A stretch of 64,000 nucleotides of DNA from Alginatibacterium sediminis (GCF_003610775.1 NZ_RAQO01000002.1:62001-126000); one strand, 5' to 3'; positions 49,768 to 59,799 are shown, numbered from the stretch's first letter. Numbers and translations are program-made. The notes: generated by a model not told the origin, from the letters alone.

Positions 49768-50133
49768 CTACTTAAGCTCAACAGTTGCGCCAGCTTCTTC
49801 TAGAGTAGCTTTAAGTGCTTCAGCTTCAGCTTTATCAACGCCTTCTTTAACTGCAGCAGGAGCTGAGTCAACTAAGCCTTTAGCTTCTTTCAGGCCAAGA
49901 CCTGTAGCAGCACGTACCGCTTTAATAGCAGCAACTTTGTTTGCGCCAGGGCCAGTAAGAATTACGTCGAATTCAGACTGTTCTTCAGCAGCAGCGCCAG
50001 CGTCACCAGCAACAGCAACAGCAGCAGCAGCAGATACGCCGAACTTCTCTTCCATTGCTTCGATAAGTTCAACAACATCCATTACTGACATTTCAGCAAC
50101 AGCTTCGATGATTTGGTCTTTAGTGATAGACAT
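49768..50133 (-). CDS. rplL: Ribosomal protein bL12 (L7/L12)
   Basis: A 121-residue protein with N-terminal dimerisation domain ([20 protein letters not shown]), an Ala-rich hinge ([18 protein letters not shown]) and the C-terminal factor-binding domain with [12 protein letters not shown]. Present as dimers on L10 in the ribosomal stalk, where it recruits translation GTPases. Ala-rich codons create a long antisense ORF on plus, which is not a gene. Confidence 0.99.
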   Translation of the reverse strand: MSITKDQIIEAVAEMSVMDVVELIEAMEEKFGVSAAAAVAVAGDAGAAAEEQSEFDVILTGPGANKVAAIKAVRAATGLGLKEAKGLVDSAPAAVKEGVDKAEAEALKATLEEAGATVELK

Positions 50134-50190
50134 GAATCAAATTCCTAAATTTATTTATAAATAATAATTGGTTAAGCAACAAGCAAACAA

Positions 50191-50679
50191 TTAAGCTGCT
50201 TCTTTCTGCTCGCGAATAGCTGCGATAGTACGTACCAGTTTTCCGGCCGAAGCTTCTTTCATTGTTGCCATTAGCTTGGCAATTGCTTCGTCGTAAGTTG
50301 GTAGTTTTGCAAGAACGTTTACGTCTGCAAGTGCGCCTTCATAGGCAGCAGCTTTAACTTCAAATTTGTCTTCTGTTTTAGCAAAGTCTGTAAGTAGACG
50401 TGCTGCAGCACCTGGGTGCTCGTTAGAAAACGCAATCAAAGTAGGACCAGTAAATGTTTCTACTAAACATTCGTAACTAGTACCTTCAACCGCTCTACGT
50501 GCTAATGTGTTCCGTACAACGCGCATGGTTACACCAGCTTCGCGTGCTTGTGCACGTAAAGTGGTCATCGCGCCTACAGTTACACCACGTGAATCGGCGA
50601 CTACTGCAGAAAGTGCAGCGGTGGCAGCTTCGTTGACTTCAGCAACAATCGCTTTTTTGTCTTCGAGTCCTAATGCCAT
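50191..50679 (-). CDS. rplJ: Ribosomal protein uL10
   Basis: A 162-residue stalk base protein beginning [19 protein letters not shown] with VSRGVTV-like and [24 protein letters not shown] segments. It holds L12 dimers by its C-terminal helix and, as the L10-L12 complex, represses its own mRNA in E. coli through the leader described below. GGAG lies about 9 bases before the ATG. Confidence 0.98.
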   Translation of the reverse strand: MALGLEDKKAIVAEVNEAATAALSAVVADSRGVTVGAMTTLRAQAREAGVTMRVVRNTLARRAVEGTSYECLVETFTGPTLIAFSNEHPGAAARLLTDFAKTEDKFEVKAAAYEGALADVNVLAKLPTYDEAIAKLMATMKEASAGKLVRTIAAIREQKEAA

Positions 50680-50681
50680 TG

Positions 50682-50889
50682 GCTTTACTCCTGGATTCCA
50701 GTAAAGATTAGTTGCCTAATCGTGTATTACTCAAGATGGCTTGAGCAGTTTCACGGTTTGGAGGTCCAAAATTATTAAATATTTCTGGGGGTTCCGCACC
50801 GTCTACGCAGGATAATTAAGTATTTCAATGAAAGACCCCTGCGGTCTTGGACGAGGATTCATAAAGAATCCCGACCCATAAATTCAAAG
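50682..50889 (-). promoter_or_regulatory. rplJ mRNA leader (L10 leader, autoregulatory)
   Basis: A leader of about 210 bases between the rplJ promoter and ATG. Visible helices on minus: GGATTC/GAATCC near the 5' end, long-range CGCAGG/CCTGCG, then CCTGCGTAGACGGTG, and a GATTAG-GCAA-CTAATC hairpin near the start codon. The layout resembles the L10 leader on which L10-L12 represses translation. Similarity to the Rfam model has not been computed. Confidence 0.65.
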
Positions 50890-50895
50890 CGCGAA

Positions 50896-50924
50896 ATTAT
50901 AGAGCTAATCGCGCGCTTTGTAAA
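50896..50924 (-). promoter_or_regulatory. Strong sigma-70 promoter for rplJL-rpoBC
   Basis: Minus strand TTTACA (-35), exactly 17 bases, TATAAT (-10). Five of six and six of six consensus matches. It lies just behind the rplA stop, equivalent to the PL10 promoter of E. coli, with a GC-rich spacer (GCGCGCG). Confidence 0.85.
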
Positions 50925-50935
50925 CCTATGCTTAA

Positions 50936-51631
50936 CTAGATATCTAAGCTAGAAGCGTCGATAGCAATACCGGCACCCATAGTTGTAGATAAGCTGATCT
51001 TCTTAAGGAATTGACCTTTAGACTGTGACGGCTTAGCTTTTTTCAAAGCAACCAACAAGGCTTCAAGGTTTTCTTTAATTTGATCAGCATCAAAATCAAC
51101 TTTACCGATAGTAGTATGGATAATACCATTCTTATCATTGCGGTAACGGATTTGACCAGCTTTAGCTTGCTTAACCGCATCGGCAACGTTAGGAGTAACG
51201 GTACCAACTTTTGGGTTAGGCATAAGGCCACGAGGACCTAGAATTTGACCTAGTTGACCAACAACACGCATTGCATCCGGAGAAGCAATAACAACGTCGA
51301 AGTTCATTTCGCCAGCTTTAACTTGAGCAGCTAAGTCGTCCATACCAACAATGTCAGCACCGGCTTCTTTAGCAGCTTCAGCGTTAGGGCCTTGCGTAAA
51401 TACAGCAACGCGTACGTCACGACCAGTACCATGCGGTAATACAGTCGCGCCACGAACGTTTTGATCAGATTTACGTGGGTCAACACCCATGTTTACTGAT
51501 GCATCAACGCTCTCAACGAATTTAGCTGTCGCTAGCTCTTTCAACAAAGCTACTGCTTCATTGATTTCATAAATTTTACCCGCTTCTACTTTTTCGCGGA
51601 TTGTGCGCATACGCTTAGAAAGTTTTGCCAT
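50936..51631 (-). CDS. rplA: Ribosomal protein uL1
   Basis: A 231-residue protein with [19 protein letters not shown] at the start and the conserved [15 protein letters not shown] near 130. It binds 23S rRNA at the mobile L1 stalk and, in E. coli, represses the rplKA mRNA. It starts 4 bases after the rplK stop. Confidence 0.99.
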   Translation of the reverse strand: MAKLSKRMRTIREKVEAGKIYEINEAVALLKELATAKFVESVDASVNMGVDPRKSDQNVRGATVLPHGTGRDVRVAVFTQGPNAEAAKEAGADIVGMDDLAAQVKAGEMNFDVVIASPDAMRVVGQLGQILGPRGLMPNPKVGTVTPNVADAVKQAKAGQIRYRNDKNGIIHTTIGKVDFDADQIKENLEALLVALKKAKPSQSKGQFLKKISLSTTMGAGIAIDASSLDI

Positions 51632-51635
51632 CGTC

Positions 51636-52064
51636 TTAGCCCTCTACTACCAAGCCCATAGAACGGGCAGAACCTTCAATTGTACGAACCATTGCATCCA
51701 AATCAGCACCTGTAAGATCAGGTTCTTTGGTTTTTGCAATCTCTTCAAGTTGTGCACGGTTTACAGTACCAACCTTCTCTTTATTTGGAACACCAGAACC
51801 TGACTTAATGCCAGCCGCTTTCTTAAGTAAGTAAGAAGCAGGTGGAGTCTTAGTTTCAAAAGTGAAAGAACGGTCACTGTATACTGTAATAACTACAGGA
51901 ACTGGAGCGCCTTTCTCAAGAGAATCTGTTTTTGCGTTAAACGCTTTACAGAACTCCATGATGTTCACACCGTGTTGACCTAGAGCAGGACCAACTGGTG
52001 GCGACGGGTTTGCAGCACCGGCTGCAACTTGTAGCTTAATATAAGCTTGGACTTTTTTAGCCAT
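51636..52064 (-). CDS. rplK: Ribosomal protein uL11
   Basis: A 142-residue protein beginning [20 protein letters not shown] with [19 protein letters not shown], the conserved L11 N-terminal domain, and a C-terminal rRNA-binding domain with GSARSMGL. It forms the GTPase-associated centre and the thiostrepton site. GAGGAAG precedes the ATG by about 5 bases. Confidence 0.99.
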   Translation of the reverse strand: MAKKVQAYIKLQVAAGAANPSPPVGPALGQHGVNIMEFCKAFNAKTDSLEKGAPVPVVITVYSDRSFTFETKTPPASYLLKKAAGIKSGSGVPNKEKVGTVNRAQLEEIAKTKEPDLTGADLDAMVRTIEGSARSMGLVVEG

Positions 52065-52136
52065 TATACTTCCTCAATATGGGTAATAACGCTTCAACAC
52101 CGAACCAATTGGGTCTCAGCTTCCCGTTATAACAAA

Positions 52137-52174
52137 GGGCAGCGGATTATAGGCGACCCACTGCCCTAGTACAA
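52137..52174 (-). promoter_or_regulatory. rplKA promoter overlapping a terminator-like hairpin
   Basis: Minus strand TTGTAC (-35, 52169-52174), 17 bases, TATAAT (-10, 52146-52151). The -10 lies in the loop of GGGCAG/CTGCCC (52137-52166), a 6-bp GC stem followed by TTTGTT. Transcripts reading through from nusG would form the hairpin; new rplK transcripts contain only its 3' arm. The rplK leader may also carry an L1-binding site (inferred). Confidence 0.6.
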
Positions 52175-52235
52175 GATAAAATCTGTATTTTTTATAAACA
52201 ACTTTAAAATGCTGTTTGTACACTCAAATTCGGTT

Positions 52236-52784
52236 TTAGCCTTTCTCGACTTGACCAAATTCTAGTTCCACTGGCGTGGCGCGACCAAAGATCAATACGG
52301 ATACTTTTACGCGGCTCTTTTCGTAGTCGACTTCTTCGACGGTACCGTTGAAATCTGCAAACGGACCATCGCAAACACGTACCACTTCGCCTGGTTCGAA
52401 CAAAGTCTTTGGACGTGGTGCATCACCAGCATCATTAACTCGGTCTAGAATTTTTTGCGCTTCGGCGCTAGAAATAGGTGCTGGGCGATCAGCTGTTCCG
52501 CCGATAAAGCCAAGAACACGTGGAACTTTACGTACCAAGTGCCAGCTTTCATCGTTCATGATCATTTGTACAAGAACATAGCCTGGGAAGAATTTACGTT
52601 CACTCTTACGACGCTGGCCGGCTCTCATCTCAACGACTTCTTCAGTTGGGACCATAATCTCGCCAAAGAAATCTTCCATTTCGTGGATTTGGATATGTTC
52701 TTTTAGAGATTTTTGCACACGCCCTTCATAGCCTGAGAAAGCCTGTACAACGTACCAACGTAATTTATCTTGTTGTTCTGTCAT
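52236..52784 (-). CDS. nusG: Transcription termination/antitermination protein NusG
   Basis: A 182-residue protein with the NGN domain ([42 protein letters not shown]) and the C-terminal KOW domain ([18 protein letters not shown]). It binds RNA polymerase and connects it to Rho or S10. It begins 1 base after the secE stop, an E. coli-like secE-nusG unit. Confidence 0.98.
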   Translation of the reverse strand: MTEQQDKLRWYVVQAFSGYEGRVQKSLKEHIQIHEMEDFFGEIMVPTEEVVEMRAGQRRKSERKFFPGYVLVQMIMNDESWHLVRKVPRVLGFIGGTADRPAPISSAEAQKILDRVNDAGDAPRPKTLFEPGEVVRVCDGPFADFNGTVEEVDYEKSRVKVSVLIFGRATPVELEFGQVEKG

Positions 52785-52785
52785 A

Positions 52786-53163
52786 TTAGATGCCTATTCC
52801 GGTTATAAATGCGACTATTCGTACTAGAATACCGTCTAATCCCCAAAGGACAAGCGCCATAACCGCGGTCGCCGCTAATACGATTAACGTCGTTTGGGTC
52901 GCTTCTTGACGTGTTGGCCACACAACTTTGCGAACTTCCATACGGGATTCTCGAAAGAAGCTAAATGCTTGCTTTCCTTTCCCAGTTTGAAAGGCAACAG
53001 CAAAGGCGATTAGCAATGCGACAATAACCCCAATAACACGAACCACAATTGATACGTCACTGTAGATATTGTTACCTACGATCGCCGCTGCAATCAAAAT
53101 TGCAACTAAGCCCCACTTTAGTCCGTCCAATCGGCTTGATTGGTTGTCAACATTCTCACTCAT
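52786..53163 (-). CDS. secE: Preprotein translocase subunit SecE
   Basis: A 125-residue protein with three membrane helices (about 16-35, 43-62 and 92-115), as in the E. coli type, and the conserved cytoplasmic [20 protein letters not shown] before the last helix. It stabilises SecY. The start at 53163 (MSENVDNQ) is chosen; the frame stays open for 76 more codons upstream, but that part runs through the leader hairpins and has no SecE similarity. The ribosome binding site is weak (ACGGG). Confidence 0.95.
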   Translation of the reverse strand: MSENVDNQSSRLDGLKWGLVAILIAAAIVGNNIYSDVSIVVRVIGVIVALLIAFAVAFQTGKGKQAFSFFRESRMEVRKVVWPTRQEATQTTLIVLAATAVMALVLWGLDGILVRIVAFITGIGI

Positions 53164-53192
53164 CAATAAAACCCGTAACTGATTCGAAAAAG

Positions 53193-53258
53193 TTCCATAT
53201 CTAGATATGGAAAAGTCTTTGCAAGAATTTCTAGACACATTTACATGTCGAAATTCTT
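53193..53258 (-). promoter_or_regulatory. Two inverted repeats in the secE-nusG leader
   Basis: First, AAGAATTTC/GAAATTCTT (53223-53258), 9-bp arms with an inner GACA/TGTC pair. Second, the perfect 20-base palindrome TTCCATATCTAGATATGGAA (53193-53212), followed on minus by CTTTTTCG, 29 bases before the secE ATG. The pair resembles an attenuator or RNase processing structure. Function is inferred. Confidence 0.5.
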
Positions 53259-53278
53259 CGCTGGAAATCCAAGGGCGG

Positions 53279-53307
53279 ATTGTATTGCTTATGAGCGGAT
53301 TAAACAA
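53279..53307 (-). promoter_or_regulatory. Candidate secE-nusG promoter
   Basis: Minus strand TTGTTT, 17 bases, TACAAT. The -10 matches five of six bases, the -35 only three. It lies upstream of both leader inverted repeats, so the mRNA would contain them. Confidence 0.4.
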
Positions 53308-53413
53308 GCTTTGAGCGCTATAAAAACAGCCAGTAGTGAATAAAGTAGCAGATGAGGTGTATGGCTTAAAATATGGATATAAAACAGGCAAAGTTTTTTA
53401 GAACATTAGAAAC

Positions 53414-53436
53414 GAAAAAAGCCCGCGTTAGCGAGC
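53414..53436 (-). terminator. Rho-independent terminator of tuf
   Basis: Minus strand GCTCGC-TAAC-GCGGGC (6 bp with one G-U) followed by TTTTTT, and preceded by an A-tract so it may be bidirectional. It is about 30 bases after the tuf stop. Confidence 0.88.
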
Positions 53437-53466
53437 TTTTTTTAGACTGGATGTACTACATTTCGA

Positions 53467-54651
53467 CTAGGCGAAAATCTTAGCTACAACACCAGCACCA
53501 ACAGTACGACCACCTTCACGAATCGCGAAACGTAGACCTTCGTCCATCGCGATTGGGCAGATTAGCTCTACAACAAATTTCAAGTTGTCGCCTGGCATTA
53601 CCATTTCTACGCCTTCAGGAAGCTCTACAGCACCTGTTACGTCAGTTGTACGGAAGTAAAACTGTGGACGGTAACCTTTGAAGAATGGAGTGTGACGTCC
53701 GCCTTCATCTTTGCTTAGTACGTATACTTCAGCTTCGAACTTAGTATGTGGGTTGATTGACCCTGGAGCTGACAATACTTGACCACGTTGTACATCTTCA
53801 CGCTTAGTACCACGTAGAAGAATACCACAGTTCTCACCAGCACGACCTTCATCTAGAAGCTTGCGGAACATTTCAACGCCAGTACAAGTCGTTGTAGTCG
53901 TTTCTTTAATACCAACGATTTCTACAGACTCACCAACTTTAACAATACCACGCTCAACACGACCAGTTACAACAGTACCACGACCTGAAATTGAGAATAC
54001 ATCTTCAATTGGTAGTAGGAACGGCTTATCAATGTCACGCTCTGGCTCTGGGATATATGAATCAAGAGCTTCTGCAAGCTCGATGATTTTAGCTTCCCAC
54101 TCTTCTTCGCCTTCAAGCGCCTTAAGTGCTGAACCTTGGATCACAGGGATATCATCGCCTGGGAACTCATATTCAGAAAGAAGTTCACGAACTTCCATTT
54201 CTACTAGCTCAAGTAGTTCTTCGTCATCAACCATGTCACATTTGTTCATGAATACGATGATGTAAGGAACACCAACTTGACGTGAAAGCAAGATGTGCTC
54301 ACGCGTTTGTGGCATTGGGCCATCTGTAGATGCAACAACCAAGATTGCGCCATCCATTTGAGCAGCACCGGTGATCATGTTTTTAACATAATCGGCGTGT
54401 CCTGGGCAGTCAACGTGTGCATAGTGACGCGTAGGAGTATCGTATTCAACGTGAGACGTTGAAATAGTAATACCACGCTCGCGCTCTTCTGGAGCGTTAT
54501 CGATTGCTGCGAAATCTTTAGCTTCACCGCCGTAAACTTTAGCAAGTACGTTAGTGATTGCTGCTGTAAGAGTAGTTTTACCGTGGTCAACGTGGCCAAT
54601 AGTACCTACGTTCACATGCGGTTTTAGACGTTCAAATTTTTCTTTAGACAT
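53467..54651 (-). CDS. tuf: Elongation factor Tu
   Basis: A 394-residue GTPase beginning [20 protein letters not shown], with G1 [10 protein letters not shown]2 RGITI, G3 DCPGHADY and G4 NKCD, then domains II and III. It delivers aminoacyl-tRNA to the ribosome. The frame stays open upstream through two tRNA genes; the ATG at 54651 is the true start. In the tufB position: tRNA cluster immediately upstream, secE downstream. A second tuf copy elsewhere is likely. Confidence 0.99.
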   Translation of the reverse strand: MSKEKFERLKPHVNVGTIGHVDHGKTTLTAAITNVLAKVYGGEAKDFAAIDNAPEERERGITISTSHVEYDTPTRHYAHVDCPGHADYVKNMITGAAQMDGAILVVASTDGPMPQTREHILLSRQVGVPYIIVFMNKCDMVDDEELLELVEMEVRELLSEYEFPGDDIPVIQGSALKALEGEEEWEAKIIELAEALDSYIPEPERDIDKPFLLPIEDVFSISGRGTVVTGRVERGIVKVGESVEIVGIKETTTTTCTGVEMFRKLLDEGRAGENCGILLRGTKREDVQRGQVLSAPGSINPHTKFEAEVYVLSKDEGGRHTPFFKGYRPQFYFRTTDVTGAVELPEGVEMVMPGDNLKFVVELICPIAMDEGLRFAIREGGRTVGAGVVAKIFA

Positions 54652-54755
54652 GATAGTCCCTTCTGGATAAAAATCTGTGCCACGCGGTGCACATAGGATT
54701 TTGGTTTTGTCAAAACGACAAAAATGATAACAGATGGACTTATAGCAGGGAAGAC

Positions 54756-54831
54756 TGGTGCTGATAGGCAGATTCGAACTGCCGACCTCACCCTTACCAA
54801 GGGTGCGCTCTACCAACTGAGCCATATCAGC
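54756..54831 (-). tRNA. tRNA-Thr (anticodon GGT)
   Basis: A 76-base gene with 7-bp acceptor stem GCTGATA/TATCAGC, anticodon loop CTTGGTAAG, T-loop TTCGAAT and encoded CCA. It is the last tRNA before tuf, in the position of E. coli thrT. Confidence 0.97.
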
Positions 54832-54846
54832 ACAATCTTTGTGTCT

Positions 54847-54921
<75 letters not shown>

Positions 54922-54960
54922 ATCAATACCTACTGGTAAGACGACCTATTACCGTAATAG

Positions 54961-55044
<84 letters not shown>

Positions 55045-55076
55045 ACGGTCTTTCTTTCGAAAGTACTTAAGCTAAA

Positions 55077-55152
<76 letters not shown>

Positions 55153-55170
55153 ACTGCTTAAGTGCTGCGC

Positions 55171-55199
55171 ATTCTATGCAACCCCATTTTCAAAAGCAA
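55171..55199 (-). promoter_or_regulatory. Promoter of the tRNA-tuf operon
   Basis: Minus strand TTGCTT, 17 bases, TAGAAT, followed by a GC-rich GCGCAG discriminator typical of stringently controlled promoters. The expected transcription start is about 10 to 15 bases before the first tRNA. Confidence 0.65.
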
Positions 55200-55263
55200 C
55201 ACCAATTTTCAAAAAAAACACGCTTTTTTGTTTAGCCGCGCACTTTTCGGGCATTTTGACCAA

Positions 55264-56226
55264 TTATTGGCTTCTTAAGGATACTTCTCCAGCCAGATAG
55301 GCGTTTATTTGACCGGCTTCGTTCAATAAAAAGTTTCCCTGTTGATCGATACCATGTGCATATCCGCTCTTTTTCTTACCATTAGAAAATTGTAGGTAGA
55401 CCGGAAGCGATGCAAAACAATCAAATTCCGGCCAAACCTTAGCAAACGGAGAAAACCCTTGAGCTAAAAATAGGCTCAATTGATTGTGGACTTGATTAAC
55501 AATTGCGATTAAGCATGCATTGCGGTCTACCGTTTCAGTTTTCAAACTTTGCAAGTCACAAATTTTTTGGTCTATTTGCGAATAGGCTGACAAAGGTAAT
55601 TGGACATTAATGCCAACACCGATAATCAATTGCAATCTACCGTCGGCCTGCCCCACCATTTCAACTAGGATACCGCCAAGCTTTTCTCCGTTGGCGTAAA
55701 TATCATTAGGCCACTTGAGTCCAACATCGTTATAACCTTGGTCTCGTAGAGCTTGAGCGCAAGCGATTCCGACGACCAAACTCAACCCCATGGCCGCTTC
55801 TATGCCGTCGTCGATTTGCCAAAGCAAGGAAAGACACAACTGAGACGCATAGGGGGTAAGCCAATTTCGCCCTCGCCGTCCACGTCCCGCGCTTTGATGT
55901 TCAGCAACCACAATTTGCCCTGGAGGACATGCATCTTTATTCGCCATCAACCATGCATTGGTTGAATCAATACTATGAAATAGTTTCAGTGGGTGCGGCG
56001 CTATCTCAGCAGAAATTCGACTCTCTTCAAGCAAACTTAATGGGGTTGCCAAACGATAACCTTTACCTTTGACTTTGAAAATCTCCAGTCCAGTTTGTTC
56101 TAGATCGTGGATATAGTTAGCGATGGTGGTTCGGCTAATCCCTAGCTCTAAAGCCAGGGCTTCTCCAGACACAAATTGCCCCTGATTTAAATGACGAACC
56201 AGTTTAAACGCCATATCAGATTGCAT
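55264..56226 (-). CDS. birA: Biotin-protein ligase / biotin operon repressor BirA
   Basis: A 320-residue bifunctional protein. The N-terminal winged HTH (ALALELGISRTTIANYIHDL) binds the biotin operator; the central ligase domain has GRGRRGRNWLTPYASQLCLSL for biotinyl-AMP, with KWPNDIY and LGGILVE; a C-terminal SH3-like domain follows. The ATG overlaps the murB stop by 11 bases (E. coli also has murB-birA). Repression of bio genes is expected but they are not in this window. Confidence 0.97.
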   Translation of the reverse strand: MQSDMAFKLVRHLNQGQFVSGEALALELGISRTTIANYIHDLEQTGLEIFKVKGKGYRLATPLSLLEESRISAEIAPHPLKLFHSIDSTNAWLMANKDACPPGQIVVAEHQSAGRGRRGRNWLTPYASQLCLSLLWQIDDGIEAAMGLSLVVGIACAQALRDQGYNDVGLKWPNDIYANGEKLGGILVEMVGQADGRLQLIIGVGINVQLPLSAYSQIDQKICDLQSLKTETVDRNACLIAIVNQVHNQLSLFLAQGFSPFAKVWPEFDCFASLPVYLQFSNGKKKSGYAHGIDQQGNFLLNEAGQINAYLAGEVSLRSQ

Positions 56227-57268
56227 GGTTTATTCCGCTCAGCCTTGCCAAACAATCCATCGCATCACATTCACCCAAGGCGTTAATGAATCGCACTTCC
56301 GGCTCAATCTTGACTCCAAATCTTTCTTGCACTCGTAGCTGTACATACTTGGCCAACTGCAGAACATCACTAGCGCTTGCCTGCGCAACATTTACCAAGA
56401 CTAAGGCCTGCTGCTCGTGTACTCGAGCACCACCGACTGTATATCCCTTAAGACCGCATTGATCAATGAGCCATCCCGCCGCAAGTTTTGTTTCGTCATC
56501 TTGTTTGGTAGCAAAATGAGGTGCATCAGGATACCGAGATAACAATGTCTCTAAGGTCTGTCTATCGACGATAGGATTTTTAAAGAAGCTACCGGCATTA
56601 CCCAACACCTTTGGGTCTGGCAATTTGGCTCTACGAGTTTCACAGACTTTATCAAAAATAGCTTGCGCAGTGGGTATAGGGCCTAGATCTCGCAGAGGTC
56701 CATAATCACATACTGGGTGCCATTTTTTAGGCATCATTAATTCAACTTCAGTAATGACTGCGCGACCTTTAAGACTCGATTTAAAAATACTATCGCGGTA
56801 GTCAAACTGGCATTGCTCAGCACTGAGTTGGTAGCTTACTCCATCGTAAAGGTCCGTATACCGAACTCTATTCACAAACTTACAAACTTCCACGCCATAA
56901 GCGCCGATATTTTGCACCGGAGCGGCGCCTACCGTGCCAGGGATAAGTGCTAGATTCTCAAGCCCATAGATGCCCTGAGTGATACACCACTGCACCAACT
57001 CGTGCCAATTTTCACCGGCGCCAATTCTTAAAATCCAGCTGTGCTCTAATTCAATAACTTCTCGCTTCAGAATACGGTTGAGCCAAACGTCGATTTCCAA
57101 ATTACAGGTCAACAGTAGATTCGACCCTTCACCAATGATTAGAGGTAATGGACGATCTGGTTTAAGCAATTCGACGGCATTGTTAAGCCTAGTTGTACTA
57201 TCAATGATGTACAGCTTTTCAGCTTTGCACTCAAGTCCAAAGCTGTTGTATTTAGCAAGTGAATTCAT
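56216..57268 (-). CDS. murB: UDP-N-acetylenolpyruvoylglucosamine reductase MurB
   Basis: A 350-residue type I MurB. FAD-binding IIGEGSNLLL near 45 and IPGTVGAAPVQNIGAYGVE near 105; catalytic Ser in GNAGSFFKNPIV near 230; C-terminal KIEPEVRFIN-like end. It reduces UDP-GlcNAc-enolpyruvate to UDP-MurNAc in peptidoglycan synthesis. It starts 5 bases after the coaA stop. Confidence 0.97.
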   Translation of the reverse strand: MNSLAKYNSFGLECKAEKLYIIDSTTRLNNAVELLKPDRPLPLIIGEGSNLLLTCNLEIDVWLNRILKREVIELEHSWILRIGAGENWHELVQWCITQGIYGLENLALIPGTVGAAPVQNIGAYGVEVCKFVNRVRYTDLYDGVSYQLSAEQCQFDYRDSIFKSSLKGRAVITEVELMMPKKWHPVCDYGPLRDLGPIPTAQAIFDKVCETRRAKLPDPKVLGNAGSFFKNPIVDRQTLETLLSRYPDAPHFATKQDDETKLAAGWLIDQCGLKGYTVGGARVHEQQALVLVNVAQASASDVLQLAKYVQLRVQERFGVKIEPEVRFINALGECDAMDCLARLSGINHAI

Positions 57269-57273
57269 AGTTC

Positions 57274-58227
57274 TTATTTTCTTAAACGAACACGCTGAAT
57301 TTGGTGGTTGTCACCTTTTTCCAGAATTAAGTCGGCGTGGCCGCGGGTTGGGTTAATATTCTCTAGTAGATTTACTTCGTTGATCGAATCCCAAATGCCA
57401 CTAGCGACATCGGTTGCTTGTTTCTGATCTAACTGAGCATAACTGTGGAAATAGCTTTGTGGGTCAGCAAACGCACCTTTTCTGAACCTAAGAAAGCGTT
57501 CAATATACCAGCGGCGTAACAAGTCCATTTCAGCATCGACAAAAATCGTGAAATCTAAAAAATCACTAATCAGAGAACGTGGACTATTGCCATCGAAATC
57601 GCTGCGATTTTGCAGCACATTGAGACCTTCTAGTATCACAATGTCAGGCTGGCGCACTTCAACAAACTGTTCAGGAAGAATATCGTAGCTTAGATGTGAA
57701 TAAATCGGTGCACTAACCACGTCTCTGCCAGACTTTAAACGCGCCACAAAATCCAATAAGGCCTTTGTGTCATAGCTTTCAGGAAAGCCTTTGCGCTTGA
57801 TTAAACCACGCTTTTTTAATTCCTCAAGCGGGTATAAGAATCCGTCAGTTGTAACAATGTCAACTTTGGGATGTTCTGGCCAACGAGAAAGCAGGGCTTG
57901 GAGAATGCGCGAGGTGGTACTTTTACCAACGGCAACACTACCGGAAACACCGATAATATAAGGCACATGCTGCTTATTCCCCAAAAAATTGGTAATGACT
58001 TCACGTCTGTCCTGTCGCGATTTTACGTACAGATTAAGTAAACGAGACAAAGGTAAATAGATATCGACAACCTGTGACAACGATACATCTTCATTGATAC
58101 CTTGGAGCTTGGCTAAATCGTCTTCACTAAGCGTCATCGGGACTGATTGACGTAGCTGTGCCCATTCACTACGTTGGTAGTCGAAATACTCGAGAGGGCC
58201 GTGTTCGCCTTGGGCGGCAAATTGCAT
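57274..58227 (-). CDS. coaA: Pantothenate kinase, type I (CoaA)
   Basis: About 317 residues (E. coli 316) with P-loop [17 protein letters not shown] near 95, [21 protein letters not shown] and the closing IQRVRLRK. It phosphorylates pantothenate at the first committed step of CoA synthesis and is feedback-inhibited by CoA in this family. ATG 58227 has GGAG 6 bases upstream; the in-frame ATG at 58239 would add four residues. It is in the same direction as murB-birA, whereas in E. coli coaA lies on the other side of birA. Confidence 0.95.
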   Translation of the reverse strand: MQFAAQGEHGPLEYFDYQRSEWAQLRQSVPMTLSEDDLAKLQGINEDVSLSQVVDIYLPLSRLLNLYVKSRQDRREVITNFLGNKQHVPYIIGVSGSVAVGKSTTSRILQALLSRWPEHPKVDIVTTDGFLYPLEELKKRGLIKRKGFPESYDTKALLDFVARLKSGRDVVSAPIYSHLSYDILPEQFVEVRQPDIVILEGLNVLQNRSDFDGNSPRSLISDFLDFTIFVDAEMDLLRRWYIERFLRFRKGAFADPQSYFHSYAQLDQKQATDVASGIWDSINEVNLLENINPTRGHADLILEKGDNHQIQRVRLRK

Positions 58228-58314
58228 AGGGTGCTCCATAGTTTAAGCGCCACAACCTTATAAAAAACTACTACTAATAGCAAACCTCCCTGTCTGCATT
58301 ATCCATTATTTCAC

Positions 58315-59799
58315 TTAAACATTAGGTAAGCTGTTTATATTCCAATCACCACCTAAGGCTTTATGTAGTAAAACTACCGTATGTGCCTGTTGTAATTCAG
58401 CAATGATCATGGCGTCAGAAAGCTGATTTACCTGCCGCTGAGCATCCAACACCGCAAGGTAATCAATCAGCCCTGCTTGATATAACTCCCGAGCACGCTG
58501 CAACGCGCGCTGTCCTTGGATATTTGCTTCTCTGATACTTTGGTAGAATTTATAACCATTACCATAAGCGATCAGCAAGGTCTCTACTTCAGTCACCGCG
58601 GCTTGATAAGCTTGTTGGTGCATTAGCACCGACGTTTTAACTTGCGTATCAGCTATTTGCTGTAAAGCGTCTTGTCTGCCACCGTCAAAAATATCCCACT
58701 TAACTCCCAATGCAGCTCCCCATGTGAAAGAATTGGATTGGAACAAGTCTCCAAAATCACCACTTAAAAGTCCCGGTCCGCCGGTTAAATAGAAGCTAGG
58801 GTAGCCTTGCGCTATTTGTGCTGCTAATAGCTCATCACGGATGGCGATTTGGCTGAAAGTCAATTGTAAGTCAGGCCGGTTTAGCAATAGCTCCGATGGC
58901 AGTCCTAAAGGAACTGATGCCTTATAAGCGGGTAAATCAACGTCATTATATAGATCTGCAAGCTGGGTTGGGCTTTCAGCCACTAGCATCGCCAAACGAT
59001 GTAAGTGAACTTTTTGTGCAGCCTCAATCGCATAACGATTAGCCTGAGTTGTTGCCAACAAAGCCTTCGCACGGGTCACATCAATATCTGATGCAAGGCC
59101 ATTTTCTGCAAGGCTTTGAGCGATGTCTAAAGTTTTCCGCTGATCGCTGATATTTTCATCTGCAATCTTCAATCGTTTTTGCGCGCCTCTAAATTGCAAA
59201 TAGTTTTGAACAACCTCGGCACTAACCGCAATTAGCACCCCCTCTCTTACTATCTCCACTTGCTCTGCTTGCAATGCTGCCGCTTGAGCATAGTTGTCAA
59301 TCTTACCAAACACATCCAGTTCCCAGGACACGCTAGCACCTAAGAAAAAGGCATCGTTATTTTGAGATAATAAGTCCCCACCCATCATCTGAGATAATTG
59401 TTGACCTGCATTAGAATCTTGCAGATCAAAAACCGGCCCAAGTAGCGGATCGTTTTTACTTAGCCCATAGCTTGCAACACCTGCTCCTAAGCTTACCGTC
59501 GGGACTTTAAATGATTCGACAGCCTGCTGATAAGAACGCGCTGCTGTTATACGTTGCTGTGCCATTTTGAGATTGATATTTTGCTCTTGTACTCTGGCAA
59601 CTAATGCATTGAGCTGCTCGTCTTCAAAACCGTACCACCAATATTGTTGTTGCACGTCAAGACCCTTGCTTAGCTCTGGGCTCTGGTTTAGATACACTCG
59701 ATCCCAATGTTGTTCAGGCTGAACTTCGGTATGGTTTGTTGCGCAAGCAGTTACCAGCAGTGCACTCAACACAATTACTAATCGTTGACTATATGTCAT
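58315..59799 (-). CDS. RND efflux outer-membrane factor lipoprotein (OprM/NodT type)
   Basis: A 494-residue TolC-like channel subunit. The signal peptide ends in lipobox VTAC (Cys19). Two OEP repeats (about 60-255 and 290-475) contain long coiled-coil helices and beta-barrel strands (LGVKWDIFDGGRQDALQQ). It overlaps the RND permease by 11 bases. Together with the permease and adaptor it should form a tripartite exporter; the substrate is unknown. Confidence 0.9.
   Translation of the reverse strand: MTYSQRLVIVLSALLVTACATNHTEVQPEQHWDRVYLNQSPELSKGLDVQQQYWWYGFEDEQLNALVARVQEQNINLKMAQQRITAARSYQQAVESFKVPTVSLGAGVASYGLSKNDPLLGPVFDLQDSNAGQQLSQMMGGDLLSQNNDAFFLGASVSWELDVFGKIDNYAQAAALQAEQVEIVREGVLIAVSAEVVQNYLQFRGAQKRLKIADENISDQRKTLDIAQSLAENGLASDIDVTRAKALLATTQANRYAIEAAQKVHLHRLAMLVAESPTQLADLYNDVDLPAYKASVPLGLPSELLLNRPDLQLTFSQIAIRDELLAAQIAQGYPSFYLTGGPGLLSGDFGDLFQSNSFTWGAALGVKWDIFDGGRQDALQQIADTQVKTSVLMHQQAYQAAVTEVETLLIAYGNGYKFYQSIREANIQGQRALQRARELYQAGLIDYLAVLDAQRQVNQLSDAMIIAELQQAHTVVLLHKALGGDWNINSLPNV

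Larger units (their letters stand above)
53164..53466. other. Intergenic region between tuf and secE
   Basis: 303 bases. It holds the tuf terminator (53414-53436), a candidate secE promoter and the two leader inverted repeats. No tRNA-Trp gene, which some relatives carry here, was seen. Confidence 0.7.

Noticed and set aside
49733-50164. 143-residue plus-strand ORF opposite rplL
   Set aside because: Antisense shadow of Ala-rich rplL codons, with Ser/Ala-only composition and no homologue pattern.
53164-53391. 76-codon extension in frame with secE
   Set aside because: It covers the leader hairpins, has no SecE similarity, and the core from 53163 has the family length.
53400-53466. tRNA-Trp gene between tuf and secE, known in some relatives
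   Set aside because: No cloverleaf or CCA anticodon arm was found; only the tuf terminator occupies the spot.
55200-55262. Terminator between birA and the tRNA cluster
   Set aside because: Only an A-tract and T-tract that pair weakly around GCGTG; no GC stem, so not reported as a feature.
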